A DNA stretch of 64,000 bases from a virus. The DNA is taken from IMG/VR virus record IMGVR_UViG_3300048927_000308, positions 1 through 64,000 of that record, one strand, 5' to 3'. Shown in pieces: positions 9,734 to 18,677 of the stretch. The notes under the pieces were generated by a model, which worked only from the letters and a program-made list of their open reading frames with translations, had not been told where the DNA came from and did no database searches. Positions within the stretch are counted from its first letter, which is position 1, and each line of letters opens with the position of its first letter. The translations under genes were made by a program, and so were the position numbers.

Positions 9734-9767
9734 CTCGTAAAATCGGATCTTCAGCCGATTTTACGAG
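9734..9767. terminator. Perfect 13-bp hairpin upstream of pmgC
   Basis: CTCGTAAAATCGG / CCGATTTTACGAG separated by 8 bases. It lies between the stop of the secreted protein gene (9787) and the pmgC start (9727). The stem contains a TTTTAC stretch but no following T-run, so it may be a weak bidirectional terminator or a processing hairpin. Confidence 0.45.
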
Positions 9768-9786
9768 TTGTCATGTGTTAAGAAGG

Positions 9787-10254
9787 TTATTTGCTGCGCT
9801 TCAGGCAACCATCTTCCGGGGAGGATTTATAGAGCTCTGCGGCATTATGCATCGTGAAGCTGGCGATTTTTTCCCCCTCCACATAAGCGTCAACGGTCTG
9901 GTTAGTTGCATCGGGCGTATCACTCCAGAACGCGTACCAGTTGCTATCTGCCACTGAGGAACCTGTGCTGCTGATTGTATATTTCTCATTTCCAACAGAA
10001 AGGGTAATCGCCTTTTCATCAGAATCGAATTCATCATTCGGCCCTTCAAGAAATAGTATTCGATCCCCAGCAGCATCAGGCGAGCCAGTTTTATAGCCTA
10101 TGTCGCATGTAAAATTAAGAGTGGAGCCATCTTTGCTTTCTACAACATATTGCCGTGCTCCCTTCTCCTCTGCCATAACCCATTTACTGACATTTGCAGC
10201 TGCACTGAAGGACGTTAATAGCGTCAGTCCGATGAGGATTTTTGCTGATTGCAT
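9787..10254 (-). CDS. Secreted protein of unknown function (155 aa)
   Basis: Starts at ATG 10254 behind AAGGG; the first ~20 residues (MQSAKILIGLTLLTSFSAAA) form a clear Sec signal peptide with an Ala-x-Ala cleavage site. The mature part is beta-rich with two cysteines (FTCDIGYK and the C-terminal DGCLKRSK), likely a disulfide in the periplasm. It follows another secreted protein with a three-base gap. The place corresponds to the P1 sim (superimmunity) region, where a processed periplasmic protein blocks phage infection, but I cannot confirm homology. Confidence 0.6.
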   Translation of the reverse strand: MQSAKILIGLTLLTSFSAAANVSKWVMAEEKGARQYVVESKDGSTLNFTCDIGYKTGSPDAAGDRILFLEGPNDEFDSDEKAITLSVGNEKYTISSTGSSVADSNWYAFWSDTPDATNQTVDAYVEGEKIASFTMHNAAELYKSSPEDGCLKRSK

Positions 10255-10256
10255 GC

Positions 10257-10826
10257 TTATCCCTTTTTGTAGCAAATAGCTTCGGCGGCACTATGCAAAA
10301 CGCCATCTGAAAGGCCTGGATTCTGGCGCTTTTGCTTCTGCAATTCGGCCGCTACGCAGCTTTTAAAGTCGGTGCTGCTTAAGGATGGCTGCTGTCGCAT
10401 GCCTGGCGCATTTTTAATGGACTCGATGCCATTTTTGCCAGCATCTTCTTTGCGGACAGCGTTGCTGGCCACCAATACTCCCCAGCTTGGGATCGCGAAG
10501 TCTGGCGCAGTTTCACAGGCTTTTACCATGTAGTCAAAGGAGCTGCGATTGACAGAATTTACGTCCGGATTCAGCAAACGGGAGTATTGTTGTTTCGTAT
10601 TTTCGTTGGTAGAAACCTTGTAGAGCTCCTCCTGCACCATGGCTTCTGAAAGTTTAAGGCGCTTCATGTCGGAAACTAGCAGTTGACGCATTGATTCATC
10701 TTCGCTGACAGCGAACCCGTATACGTGGCCGAGATACTTTGTGTAATCAGTGCAGATTTCATTAAGACTGGATGAGGCATTAGCGGTGCCTGCGAAAAAA
10801 CACAGGGCTAAGACTACATTTTTCAT
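10257..10826 (-). CDS. Secreted protein, Sim-region, unknown function (189 aa)
   Basis: I start it at ATG 10826 because the next residues (MKNVVLALCFFAGTANASSS) form a typical signal peptide; upstream in-frame codons do not encode one. The mature protein is helical with four cysteines (EICTDY, KACETA, KSCVAA, EAICYKK), suggesting two disulfides. The ~85-residue C-terminal part resembles small exported proteins with a conserved Cys-helix-Cys pattern. It heads a two-gene unit behind a partial C1 operator. A superimmunity or lysis-modulating role is possible by position only. Confidence 0.6.
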   Translation of the reverse strand: MKNVVLALCFFAGTANASSSLNEICTDYTKYLGHVYGFAVSEDESMRQLLVSDMKRLKLSEAMVQEELYKVSTNENTKQQYSRLLNPDVNSVNRSSFDYMVKACETAPDFAIPSWGVLVASNAVRKEDAGKNGIESIKNAPGMRQQPSLSSTDFKSCVAAELQKQKRQNPGLSDGVLHSAAEAICYKKG

Positions 10827-10899
10827 GTTTTTGCTCGTTATCATTACCATAACTTGATAATAGCCTGAAAAAACACATGAAAATAGTGGACATACATAC

Positions 10900-10916
10900 A
10901 TTGCTCTAATAGAAAA
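10900..10916 (+). promoter_or_regulatory. Partial C1 operator upstream of the secreted-protein operon
   Basis: ATTGCTCTAATAGAAAA matches the operator core ATTGCTCTAATA exactly but not the last bases (consensus ends AATTT). It lies ~75 bases upstream of the start at 10826. Confidence 0.5.
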
Positions 10917-10940
10917 ATGCCCCAGCGGCAGCTAGGGCAT
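10912..10940 (-). terminator. Terminator of the capsid-to-bplB late operon
   Basis: ATGCCC / GGGCAT hairpin (10917-10940) followed on the minus strand by a T5 run. It comes just after the stop of bplB at 10959 and separates the late head-tail operon from the secreted-protein genes. Confidence 0.65.
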
Positions 10941-10958
10941 TTCGCATCGAGTTGAAAC

Positions 10959-11468
10959 TTAGTCCCAATCGATCCAGTTGTACACAATACGCAGCGGCGG
11001 GCGAACAGCTGCCGTCACGTCTTCTGTGCTCATATCAATCGCATCACTGTAGATTTTACAGTCCAACATCTCGATAGTGGTAGCCGGATTTGTTGCGACA
11101 GCGGTGCTGCTCGCTTTAGATTCCGGTGTAGCCGCCATGGTGATATCTACATAATCCTTCGCAGCAATGCGTGCTTTGATGAATTGAAGAATTTCACCTT
11201 CAATCGTTTCGACACATTGAACTTGCAATTCACCAGAGTTACGGATAGGACCGTGCTGGTTAAATTTGAGACCGTTCGGGCCGTAATCTTCTACGTCCTC
11301 ACGCGTCATCTCAGGGATCTGCGCGGTACGCACAAGCACGCTGAGCCCTTCATGACCGGCGAAGGTGAGCTGAAATTCGGAAGAAACCAACTTCTCCCCT
11401 TTTGCCACGTTAGCGGTGTAGCGGTTTTTAAGGAACGCTTTGTTCCCCTTGGTGTTACTGTGTCCCAT
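10959..11468 (-). CDS. bplB: BplB: baseplate/tail tube-like protein (169 aa)
   Basis: A 169-aa protein with VSSEFQLTFAGHEGLSVLVRTAQIP, then GELQVQCVETIEGEI, a beta-sandwich pattern related to tube proteins (compare tub at 8551). It is the last gene of the capsid operon, where P1 places bplB (baseplate or tail tube). Being tube-like but distinct from tub, it could form the baseplate-proximal tube initiator. Placement and fold impression support the name; direct homology was not tested. Confidence 0.65.
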   Translation of the reverse strand: MGHSNTKGNKAFLKNRYTANVAKGEKLVSSEFQLTFAGHEGLSVLVRTAQIPEMTREDVEDYGPNGLKFNQHGPIRNSGELQVQCVETIEGEILQFIKARIAAKDYVDITMAATPESKASSTAVATNPATTIEMLDCKIYSDAIDMSTEDVTAAVRPPLRIVYNWIDWD

Positions 11469-11478
11469 TAAGATCCCT

Positions 11479-12054
11479 CTATTGGAATACGCCTAAAATT
11501 TCAGAACCGTTATAAACACGGGAACCGCTTAACTGAAGGTTAACCGTGTTGCGAAGAAACAGACCTGTGCTATCACGCGGGGCATCGAGGTCAAAGCTCA
11601 AATCCTGAATGATAACGTCCGTAATATTGATACGGCGCCCGATATTCAAAATCACGCGCTCCGGAATTCGGCCTCCAACATTCGCGTCTTTCAATTCAGG
11701 ACTGATCATTGCTGATAGAGCTGCTATCGCGCCGGATACCTCAACGAACGGGTTATATTGTGCCAGAAACGTCATTGGTAGAGTTACAGTTGGGGGTGTG
11801 CCCCCCTCCCATACCATCAATGTATTCCAGCGTGCTACAGAGGTCATTTCCGTGCCAGCCTGAGCAAAGCCACTCATCGCCCCGGCAACTGAGCCCATCG
11901 TCATCCCCGTAAATGGCGCTTCCCAGCTCTGCGCGATATTCATCGCCGCACCCTGGTTGATATAGCCAGTAACAGAGTATTTGCTGGTAGTCAGCGTGAC
12001 TTTAAGATAGTCGGATACTCCATCTTGAGGATAAATCGCGCCGTAGAATTCCAT
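11479..12054 (-). CDS. pmgG: PmgG-like tail/baseplate protein (191 aa)
   Basis: A 191-aa beta-rich protein with a central hydrophobic helix (GMTMGSVAGAMSGFAQAG) and a C-terminal strand set (VIIQDLSFDLDAPRD, RNTVNLQLSGSRV). Found between bplB and gene 21 as P1 pmgG. The hydrophobic centre plus beta surroundings recalls T4 gp48/gp54-like baseplate-tube junction proteins. The start codon is the only one with reasonable spacing after the upstream hairpin. Confidence 0.55.
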   Translation of the reverse strand: MEFYGAIYPQDGVSDYLKVTLTTSKYSVTGYINQGAAMNIAQSWEAPFTGMTMGSVAGAMSGFAQAGTEMTSVARWNTLMVWEGGTPPTVTLPMTFLAQYNPFVEVSGAIAALSAMISPELKDANVGGRIPERVILNIGRRINITDVIIQDLSFDLDAPRDSTGLFLRNTVNLQLSGSRVYNGSEILGVFQ

Positions 12055-12063
12055 GATGATTCA

Positions 12064-12083
12064 AGGCCGGATCACTCCGGCCT
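12064..12083. other. Intercistronic hairpin between genes 21 and pmgG
   Basis: AGGCCGGA / TCCGGCCT, an 8-bp GC-rich stem with a 4-base loop, directly after the stop of the upstream gene. No T-run on the minus strand. Confidence 0.45.
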
Positions 12084-12089
12084 CTCCTT

Positions 12090-12896
12090 TTAGCCGAGGC
12101 GCTTACGGCGCAACTTCATGGATTTTTTACGAGCCAGTTTGGCCGCTCCAGTGTTAGCTTTGCGACGAGCTTTTTTCAACGCAGATTTTTGCGCTGCGGT
12201 CAGGCGTTTTTTACGCAGACGTTTTTTGATGAGCTTCACTTCGCCGTTTCGGACCACTTTTTTGAATGCTTCAGTCAGCATGTCATCTGAGGAACCGGCA
12301 ACCACGAACGCAGCTTCAATCTCGTCGCGATCTTCGCCGTCGAGATCAGCAAGCGCGGCACCGACTTCCGACGCTGCATCGTCATCCTCATCGTCTGCCA
12401 GTGCTTCGATCAGCTCGTCATCAACACCGCATGCCGCAAGAAAGTTTGCAATATTTGCCCATGCGTAGTTATACGCATCTTCTTGTTCATCGGTAACTTC
12501 GTCGTCATCATCGGAAATACCTGCAATAGCCTGAGCGTAACCGTCCAGCTCGTCATACGTGAGCAAACCTCCATCCGCCCACGCAAACACAGCATCTGCT
12601 GCATTACTCAGATCGTTTTGGGCAGCACTACGATTCGCAGCTTCAAGAATCAACTGGTGGACCTGCTCGATAGTCATCTTGCCGCCACGGCCTTCCAGCA
12701 TCGGGTCAACTCGTGCCGGATCTGGTTGAGGAGCATGGGTCGGATCCGGGACTGGTTCCGGTTCCGGTTTCGGCTCAGGAGCTGGCTGTTGAGGTGCGCG
12801 CGCTGACTCCATCAGCTGAATCGGATCCTGGCTCATGGCAAAACGGGTTAAGCCATTACCCAGGAATGCGCCAGTTTCAAAAAAGTTCTTTTTCAT
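12090..12896 (-). CDS. 21: gp21-like virion protein with Pro-rich linker and basic tail (268 aa)
   Basis: Residues 1-30 form an N-terminal segment, ~33-66 a proline/acidic repeat linker (PEPKPEPEPVPDP), the middle ~100 residues are highly acidic and helical (DDDDEVTDEQED.., ADDEDDDAASEVG), and the last ~45 residues are extremely Lys/Arg-rich (KKRLRKKRLTAAQK). The charge split suggests contact with DNA or RNA at one end and with protein at the other, as in internal head or scaffold-like proteins. It lies directly after the sheath gene, where P1 has gene 21. The P1 label (baseplate/tube) is positional; the composition argues for a head role. Confidence 0.55.
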   Translation of the reverse strand: MKKNFFETGAFLGNGLTRFAMSQDPIQLMESARAPQQPAPEPKPEPEPVPDPTHAPQPDPARVDPMLEGRGGKMTIEQVHQLILEAANRSAAQNDLSNAADAVFAWADGGLLTYDELDGYAQAIAGISDDDDEVTDEQEDAYNYAWANIANFLAACGVDDELIEALADDEDDDAASEVGAALADLDGEDRDEIEAAFVVAGSSDDMLTEAFKKVVRNGEVKLIKKRLRKKRLTAAQKSALKKARRKANTGAAKLARKKSMKLRRKRLG

Positions 12897-12906
12897 TCAT
12901 CTTCCC

Positions 12907-14496
12907 TTACTTAATCAGTACCGGCACACCCTGAATACGGCGGGCCACGCCAGTCGGGCAGCATGCCCAAACCACTTCCCACTCATCAAAATCTGCTTGA
13001 GTGACTTTCAGCACATACGGTTCCGTACCGTCAGAATCTGGATCGCGTGGCGTTACCAACGCACCAGCCGCAACAAAGCGGTCAAGAAGCTTTGTCATGC
13101 CCTTTCTCAGGCCGGATTCGGTGATACCGTCCGGGTTGTGCTTCAGTTGGCGCGCCAGTTGCACAAAGAAACGGCTAATGGTGTTCATCAGAGACGGGAC
13201 ATGCTGGAAGCGCAGATAGTTGTTCTGCGTACAGCAGGTCAGCGCATCGTCAATAATCATCTTGCCATTGGTGCCTACAGCGACTTTGTTCAGGCGGCCA
13301 GTGACCATTGCCTCTTCGTCTGGAGCGTCTTCTGGATACAAAGGCTGGATAGAAGCACGAGAAATTACGCCGCGCTCTTCACCTGCTGGAGAATAATGCC
13401 ACCCGCCGACGTCAGCATTTTTCTTCACCCCACGTGCTTTGGCCGCGTATGCAGCGCCGGACAAACCGAAGGCCACACGAGATTGCGTCCATTTATCTTT
13501 GCAACTGAACGGGAAGTGGTAGACACAGCAGCTAACATGGTCTGCTCCTAGCAGTCCGGTAGCTTCCACCGCTTCCAAAGCTTCCGAGTAGGTCAGCGTT
13601 GGGCGAACATCAAAGAAACCGTCGATCAGGCGGTCTGAGCAGATATCACCCAGCGCAGTTATCGCAGCATCGTCATAACAGCCCAGCCCCAAGACAGCGG
13701 TATACATTACCGGAGCATTATCCAGAGCTTTGACGGCGCGCTGGTACGCTTGAGAGGTAATATTGTTTTGGTCACCATTGGTGCCGCCAGTAAAACGCAG
13801 GTCTTTTTGTGCTTTAATCACAACGGAGGCGATTAGATCGTTGCTTACGACTGCGCGAAGATAACGCGAGCGAGCTTCCAAAGCGGACGGCAAATAACAT
13901 AGGCGGCCCATATCATCTTTCGCTTCCTCAGCAAGCGAAACGGTATGAGTTTCCAATGTATTCACAACACCCAGCGAACTGGTTTGGGTCAGCTTCAGGA
14001 TGAAACGCTCATTGCCAGCCCCATCCGGGTTGGTGAGCTCCAGTGACAATTCGCGAGTAGGAGAAACGCACGGGTCGCCATCGTCTACGTAAATACCAAA
14101 TGCTTCACCACTATCTAACTGAACTTCGGAGCCATAAGGCAGCGCATCATAAGCTGGTTCGCACTTTTCGTTAAAAGTAACGATAGGGAATTTAGCGTCA
14201 TCCGCCACCACGCGCACCACATAACCGGACGTCTGCTCCACAGCTTCATAAATGTGGCGCATCGGTTCGAACTGGCCACCCGAAGAGGGCTTGAGTGGAT
14301 CACCCAGGACATCAAGGTAATTAGATTTGGTAACAGACAGCACGGTAAATGGTTTGCCGCGACTAAACACCCCTACACCAGCCCACAGGCTAGCATTAAG
14401 AGTCAGGCCAGCAGACAAGGTGGCATCTGCATTAATTGGGCTTACCGCAACCGCAGAAGCATTACCAAGCGACTGCTGAATTGAATATTGAGACAT
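12907..14496 (-). CDS. 22: Tail sheath protein (gp22, 529 aa)
   Basis: A 529-aa protein whose length, place and C-terminal region fit a contractile tail sheath: a conserved C-terminal domain with VGTNGKMIIDDALTCCTQ, NTISRFFVQLARQLKHN and the ending RRIQGVPVLIK. The N-terminus (AGLTLNASLWAGVGVFSRG) resembles the sheath arm. It follows the capsid gene, as 22 follows 23 in P1. The sheath surrounds Tub and contracts to drive the tube through the envelope. Confidence 0.85.
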   Translation of the reverse strand: MSQYSIQQSLGNASAVAVSPINADATLSAGLTLNASLWAGVGVFSRGKPFTVLSVTKSNYLDVLGDPLKPSSGGQFEPMRHIYEAVEQTSGYVVRVVADDAKFPIVTFNEKCEPAYDALPYGSEVQLDSGEAFGIYVDDGDPCVSPTRELSLELTNPDGAGNERFILKLTQTSSLGVVNTLETHTVSLAEEAKDDMGRLCYLPSALEARSRYLRAVVSNDLIASVVIKAQKDLRFTGGTNGDQNNITSQAYQRAVKALDNAPVMYTAVLGLGCYDDAAITALGDICSDRLIDGFFDVRPTLTYSEALEAVEATGLLGADHVSCCVYHFPFSCKDKWTQSRVAFGLSGAAYAAKARGVKKNADVGGWHYSPAGEERGVISRASIQPLYPEDAPDEEAMVTGRLNKVAVGTNGKMIIDDALTCCTQNNYLRFQHVPSLMNTISRFFVQLARQLKHNPDGITESGLRKGMTKLLDRFVAAGALVTPRDPDSDGTEPYVLKVTQADFDEWEVVWACCPTGVARRIQGVPVLIK

Positions 14497-14511
14497 AACT
14501 TTCCCTGTTAT

Positions 14512-14529
14512 GCGCCCCTGTAGGGGCGC
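14512..14529. other. Intercistronic hairpin between capsid and sheath genes
   Basis: GCGCCCCT / AGGGGCGC hairpin with a minimal loop, immediately upstream of the sheath ribosome site. It may attenuate or stabilise transcripts so that the capsid message is more abundant than the sheath message. Confidence 0.45.
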
Positions 14530-14549
14530 TCAATTAAACGACCGAGTGA

Positions 14550-16253
14550 TTACTCAGATTTACCGGAATTGATGGTGTCGCCGGTCAGGAAGTTAATACC
14601 GCCATCCTTCGCCATAGTGAGAGTGACTTTAGTGAAGTAGTCAGCGCCATTGCGTGGGTGCATGTCGTTAACAGCAGAACCCCACAGAGTCGTACGGTTC
14701 ACAAGGGCAGTGCTGGTCGGGTGCTGGAACGGAACGGCAGGAACCGCATCGCCGGTAACGAAGCCAGCTTTACCCGGGTTCTCATCACGCACGTAACACA
14801 GAATGTCCATGCTCGTGAAGTCCATGCCTTCAGAAGACAGGTTTTCACAGACACCTACCGGTACTTCGAACACCTTCACGTTGTTCCACAAAGTACCGAT
14901 GTAATGAACATACGGAGTCTGCGTGTAATCTTCCGCAGGCTGGAAGAAGCTTGGCGGCAGCTGCTTGAAGAATGATGCGGCATCTGCACCAGCAAACATG
15001 CCCTGCGCACCAGAGGATTTCACGCGCTCGATGATGTCCCGGAAAACGGTCTGGAATTTACCCTTAATGATGGTCGCCCAAACATTAAAGTCTTGATTGC
15101 CCGGCAGAGCGATATCGAAAGAATCGCTGTGAAGGGTACGCCAAACCATGATGCGCAGGCGCAACATATCCTGTTCGTGCGCCAGGTAGTCTTTCAGAGT
15201 GCGGAATTGCAGGGAGCCGAGATCGATACCAAATTCGCGCTGCGCTTCATACGCCGCCTGAACGGTGTGTTCAGCAGCAATAACATACTGGCTTGGGAAC
15301 AGAGTGTATTTCGCCATCTCATGGTTGATGAGAGGGATCAGCTCCGGTGCAGCTTCGATGTTAATCTCAGTCTCGATAGCGATTTCCGTGCCTTGATCTG
15401 GCGCTTCAGAGAAAGACAAGTCGATAACACCGGTGTTGTAGTTCAGCGAGCCTGTAACAGTAATTTGTTTACCAGCGGCGTTAGTGAATGTGTGCAGCAG
15501 GGTGCTGGCACCGTTGTCTACACCAGACTTAATACGGTTTACGTAGATATTGGAGCGGCCTTTACGAATTGGCACGGCCTGGCCTTCAAAATCAGCCATT
15601 TTGAAGCTAAAGGCTTTGGCAGAACCATCAGCGCTGGCCACCAGCACGTAGCGACGACGCAGCTGGCTATAGACGCCTACAGATTGCATATCCAAGGTGT
15701 CGCCAGCAGCATAGGAACCGAAAGAGGAACCAGCTACGTTCATGATCTCGTAAATATCAGACTGGTCGCGAGTTACCGGGATAAAGGTGCAAGCATCAGA
15801 GGTTGCTGCGCCCAGCTGTGCAGGCAAAATCATCGCGAGGAACAGTGGCAGGCGCATAACGCCGTCAGAAACACTCATCATGTCTTTAGAGACAGATTCC
15901 AGCATCGCCTGAGTGGTCTTGCCCATATCCTTACGAGCAGATTCCAGCAGGCAATTTTCCAGAGTCTGGTGACAAGACGCCAGCACTTCGGGACGTGGCA
16001 AGGTTTTGTGCTTAGCGGAAAAGTCCGCCAGCGCGCCAGCCCACGCAGTTGCGATCTGACCGGTCACACTGTCATGAACGCCTTCAAAAATAGGGTCTTT
16101 TGACGCAGCTTCGAAAATGCTGGCGGCGCGAGCGTTATCATCGGCGATGAAAACGCCATCTTTAAACTGTGCGGCACTCGCCCAACCCAAAACAGCTTTG
16201 GAGCGTTTTGCAATGTCGGCCAGACGTGCCTGATATTCATGCAGATTGTTCAA
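14550..16253 (-). CDS. 23: Major head (capsid) protein gp23 (567 aa)
   Basis: A 567-aa protein with an N-terminal ~120-residue helical delta-like region, then MRLPLFLAMILPAQLGAATSD and a long beta/helical HK97-like body (TFIPVTRDQSDIYEIMNVAG; RSNIYVNRIKSG; C-terminal VTLTMAKDGGINFLTG). It is the first gene of the late head-tail operon, next to parB, exactly as P1 gene 23. The N-terminal region may be removed by a prohead protease, not present here. It is the most upstream, hence probably the most strongly expressed, gene of the operon. Confidence 0.85.
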   Translation of the reverse strand: MNNLHEYQARLADIAKRSKAVLGWASAAQFKDGVFIADDNARAASIFEAASKDPIFEGVHDSVTGQIATAWAGALADFSAKHKTLPRPEVLASCHQTLENCLLESARKDMGKTTQAMLESVSKDMMSVSDGVMRLPLFLAMILPAQLGAATSDACTFIPVTRDQSDIYEIMNVAGSSFGSYAAGDTLDMQSVGVYSQLRRRYVLVASADGSAKAFSFKMADFEGQAVPIRKGRSNIYVNRIKSGVDNGASTLLHTFTNAAGKQITVTGSLNYNTGVIDLSFSEAPDQGTEIAIETEINIEAAPELIPLINHEMAKYTLFPSQYVIAAEHTVQAAYEAQREFGIDLGSLQFRTLKDYLAHEQDMLRLRIMVWRTLHSDSFDIALPGNQDFNVWATIIKGKFQTVFRDIIERVKSSGAQGMFAGADAASFFKQLPPSFFQPAEDYTQTPYVHYIGTLWNNVKVFEVPVGVCENLSSEGMDFTSMDILCYVRDENPGKAGFVTGDAVPAVPFQHPTSTALVNRTTLWGSAVNDMHPRNGADYFTKVTLTMAKDGGINFLTGDTINSGKSE

Positions 16254-16396
16254 AACTTTGTCCTTTCAAACAGGGCACCGCAGTGGAACTCTTTTCAGGA
16301 CAGAGTTTAAAAAAAGTCACTTGTGGAAATTTAAGAGGCAAGCTTTTTTTTTGATGGAGTAGGGTAGGGGAGGAAAGAACGGCAGCTAAAGCGGGA

Positions 16397-16473
16397 ATTT
16401 CAATATGAAATAAAACAGAGAAAAACTTTATAAACATATAGTTAAACCTGAAATTGGCGCGGGACATTTCAGG
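16397..16473. other. parS: Candidate parS partition site
   Basis: Between parB and the capsid gene. It contains the palindrome ATTTCAATATGAAAT (16397-16411), close to the ATTTCA..TGAAAT A-box of P1 parS, and a second inverted repeat CCTGAAAT / ATTTCAGG (16447-16473). P1 parS lies downstream of parB in the same place and is made of such boxes flanking an IHF site. A GAGAGGGA/TCCCTCTC hairpin at 16477-16499 probably ends the par transcript. Confidence 0.6.
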
Positions 16474-16509
16474 CGTGAGAGGGACATGATCTCCCTCTCT
16501 TTAACCGAA

Positions 16510-17475
16510 CTATTCGCCTATTGGCATCTTCTCAATAATTCTTTTTATTGCCTCGTCGATTTCAGTTTGAACGTCCGATGGGAGACGGGAGAACTCATAA
16601 GCGATAACCCGCTTTTTCGCATCGATCTTCTTCCGGGCGTATTGCCTGCGGTCGGAGAACTCGCGTAGCTTTTCCACCGCGACGGTTTTAACCGGCGCAG
16701 GCTTCAGGCTTTTGCTCTCCGCCTTGAAGATGGCCAGTATTTTTGATTTATCTTCTTTCGCGCCTTCTGTTTCAGCGATGCGATCGCGTACCGTCTCCAC
16801 CAGCTCGTCAATCGGCACGCCTTTGACATTGGCATCCTCGGCAATCTGGAGCAGCAGCTGGTAGTCAGCCAGTGAGAGATCACTGGAAACAGGGAAGACG
16901 GCAATCATTTCGTCCGGCACCGCCGCCGCCTGGAATGCGCGGGTTACTTTGGCAGGAGATATGTTCTCAGCACGGGCGATCTCTTCTTTGGTCATGCCTT
17001 TGCCGTACATCACCTCAAACCGTTTCCCCAGCTCGCGTAAGGTGTGTTCGCGAGCGGTCTGGATGTCAATTGCCAACTGGCGGGCGTCCGCCAGGCTGAT
17101 CTCATCTTTCGTTACCAGAATCTCAAATTTAGTTTCGTTGAAGATACATGAGGCCCGGCGACGCGAACCGTCCAGCACCTCAATGCGATCCCCAACCATA
17201 CGGCCGATGGCCGGGAAAAACTGCTGCAATTTGATGGTGCGTGAAATGTCGCTTACAGACTCAGGAGTGAGCAGCGACTGATCGCGTCCGTTAACTGCCG
17301 GGTCAACAAAGGTGCGTGCCTCAATATCGCCGCTCAGCACGACGGTATGCACAAACGTAGCCTGTTTGCCTGATTTGAGCGTGAAGGTTTTGGTGCCGTC
17401 GCCGCTTTCAAGCATGCGGGCGAACTCAGAGCTTCCTTTACCCAGCACGCGCCCACGGGAAACTATTTTCTTCAT
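16510..17475 (-). CDS. parB: ParB plasmid partition protein (321 aa)
   Basis: A 321-aa centromere-binding protein. Mid-protein: the ParB core (LLTPESVSDISRTIKLQQFFPAIGR) and HTH (MTKEEIARAENISPAKVTRAFQ, ~residues 157-178). C-terminal ~60 residues: basic dimerisation/DNA-binding part (DRRQYARKKIDAKKRV). Length and layout match P1-type ParB, which binds parS with two DNA-binding domains. ATG overlaps the parA stop by four bases, so parA-parB are co-translated. Confidence 0.9.
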   Translation of the reverse strand: MKKIVSRGRVLGKGSSEFARMLESGDGTKTFTLKSGKQATFVHTVVLSGDIEARTFVDPAVNGRDQSLLTPESVSDISRTIKLQQFFPAIGRMVGDRIEVLDGSRRRASCIFNETKFEILVTKDEISLADARQLAIDIQTAREHTLRELGKRFEVMYGKGMTKEEIARAENISPAKVTRAFQAAAVPDEMIAVFPVSSDLSLADYQLLLQIAEDANVKGVPIDELVETVRDRIAETEGAKEDKSKILAIFKAESKSLKPAPVKTVAVEKLREFSDRRQYARKKIDAKKRVIAYEFSRLPSDVQTEIDEAIKRIIEKMPIGE

Positions 17476-18677
17476 GCTGCATCGCCTCTTACAAATTCAA
17501 TTCGGTCAAATACGGCCTTAGTGAAACGCTCGGCCTCTGTACGCGCTTTTTTCAGCGCCTCAGCGCTCCCAGGATACGACGCCGGATTAGCGCTGATAAT
17601 GGTGTCAAAAGACTCACCACAGCGCTCAAAACCATCCAAGCGTGGCAGGGAAGAGTCCAGAATATTGCTGGCGTAAACCTCGCGCGCGAGGCTGTGTGAC
17701 GTCTCGTGATCGCGCTTGCCGGTCATCTTTGACATAAAGCCAATGCTGGCGCTCAGTCGCGGCTGTACACCTTCCTCTTCCAGCTGCTCCAGCATTTCCG
17801 GCAGACGGGTGAGGTACTTCAGCGTTGAGTGGAAGTCTACCTGTGCTGGTGGGGTAGGGGTCAGCAACAGATCGCTGGCGGCCAGCCCGTTAAGCAGGAA
17901 CGGATCCAGGTGCGGCCCGGTGTCGATAAAGATGAAATCATAATCGTCAGCAACGCGATCAATGATATTCCGCTGAAGAATTTCGTACTGGTTTTGCCCC
18001 GGCAGATGCTCCTCAACCAGCTCCTTCCATTGGCTGGCCACAAAGCCATCGTCGATAGATGCCGGGATAACGTCAACGCCAGGAACGATAGTGGGGCGGA
18101 TCACTTCTTTGCGCAGCGTCTCTGCGTCCAGGTCGTTCAGCATGGCCTGGGCGGCAGTTTCCAGAATGGAGCCAATGCTGTGAGTGTGGTCGAGGAACAT
18201 CGTGCTGGAGGCCTGCGGGTCCATGTCGATAACCAGAATACGCAGATCATGACGTAACAAATCCTGATGTACGCGCAGCGCGTGCGCCAGCGTTACAGTT
18301 GAAACGGTTTTGGACACGCCGCCTTTCAGGTTTACGACAAAAATAACGTAAGGCGATTTGTGAATGTCGCGGTATTTGGGGATCTTGCGGTGGGCGTAAA
18401 TATCAATGACGTTCTGGATGGTCAGCGCGTACTGCTCAACGTTACCGACCTGCTTCTTGTTGAACTCATACCCGCCGTCTTCCATCTCCTTGATGGCCTG
18501 CTCCACAATCCGACGGCTCAGCTTCGGCAGCTTGGCCACGGCGTTACGGGTGAACGTTTGGTAATACTCTGTCTGGTTGAACTCTTTGCGCTGATCTTCA
18601 ATGTCCTGGCTCATGGCCTTCAGCAGAGAACTCGCACGCAGGGCAATAGTGCCTACACCGCCGTAATCGCGTTTCAT
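17472..18677 (-). CDS. parA: ParA plasmid partition ATPase (401 aa)
   Basis: N-terminal ~100 residues carry a helix-turn-helix (LPKLSRRIVEQAIKEMEDGG), as in P1-type ParA that represses its own promoter. The ATPase part has a deviant Walker A KGGVSKTVST (residues ~117-126), IDMDPQAS (A') and FIDTGPHLD (Walker B). Three ATGs run in tandem behind AAGGAG; the third (18677) has the best spacing. It segregates the prophage plasmid with ParB and parS. The promoter should lie in 18680-18790. Confidence 0.9.
   Translation of the reverse strand: MKRDYGGVGTIALRASSLLKAMSQDIEDQRKEFNQTEYYQTFTRNAVAKLPKLSRRIVEQAIKEMEDGGYEFNKKQVGNVEQYALTIQNVIDIYAHRKIPKYRDIHKSPYVIFVVNLKGGVSKTVSTVTLAHALRVHQDLLRHDLRILVIDMDPQASSTMFLDHTHSIGSILETAAQAMLNDLDAETLRKEVIRPTIVPGVDVIPASIDDGFVASQWKELVEEHLPGQNQYEILQRNIIDRVADDYDFIFIDTGPHLDPFLLNGLAASDLLLTPTPPAQVDFHSTLKYLTRLPEMLEQLEEEGVQPRLSASIGFMSKMTGKRDHETSHSLAREVYASNILDSSLPRLDGFERCGESFDTIISANPASYPGSAEALKKARTEAERFTKAVFDRIEFVRGDAA

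Noticed and set aside
15093-16103. Long plus-strand frame of 336 codons
   Set aside because: Antisense to the capsid gene, follows its codon pattern, no ribosome site and no protein-like composition.
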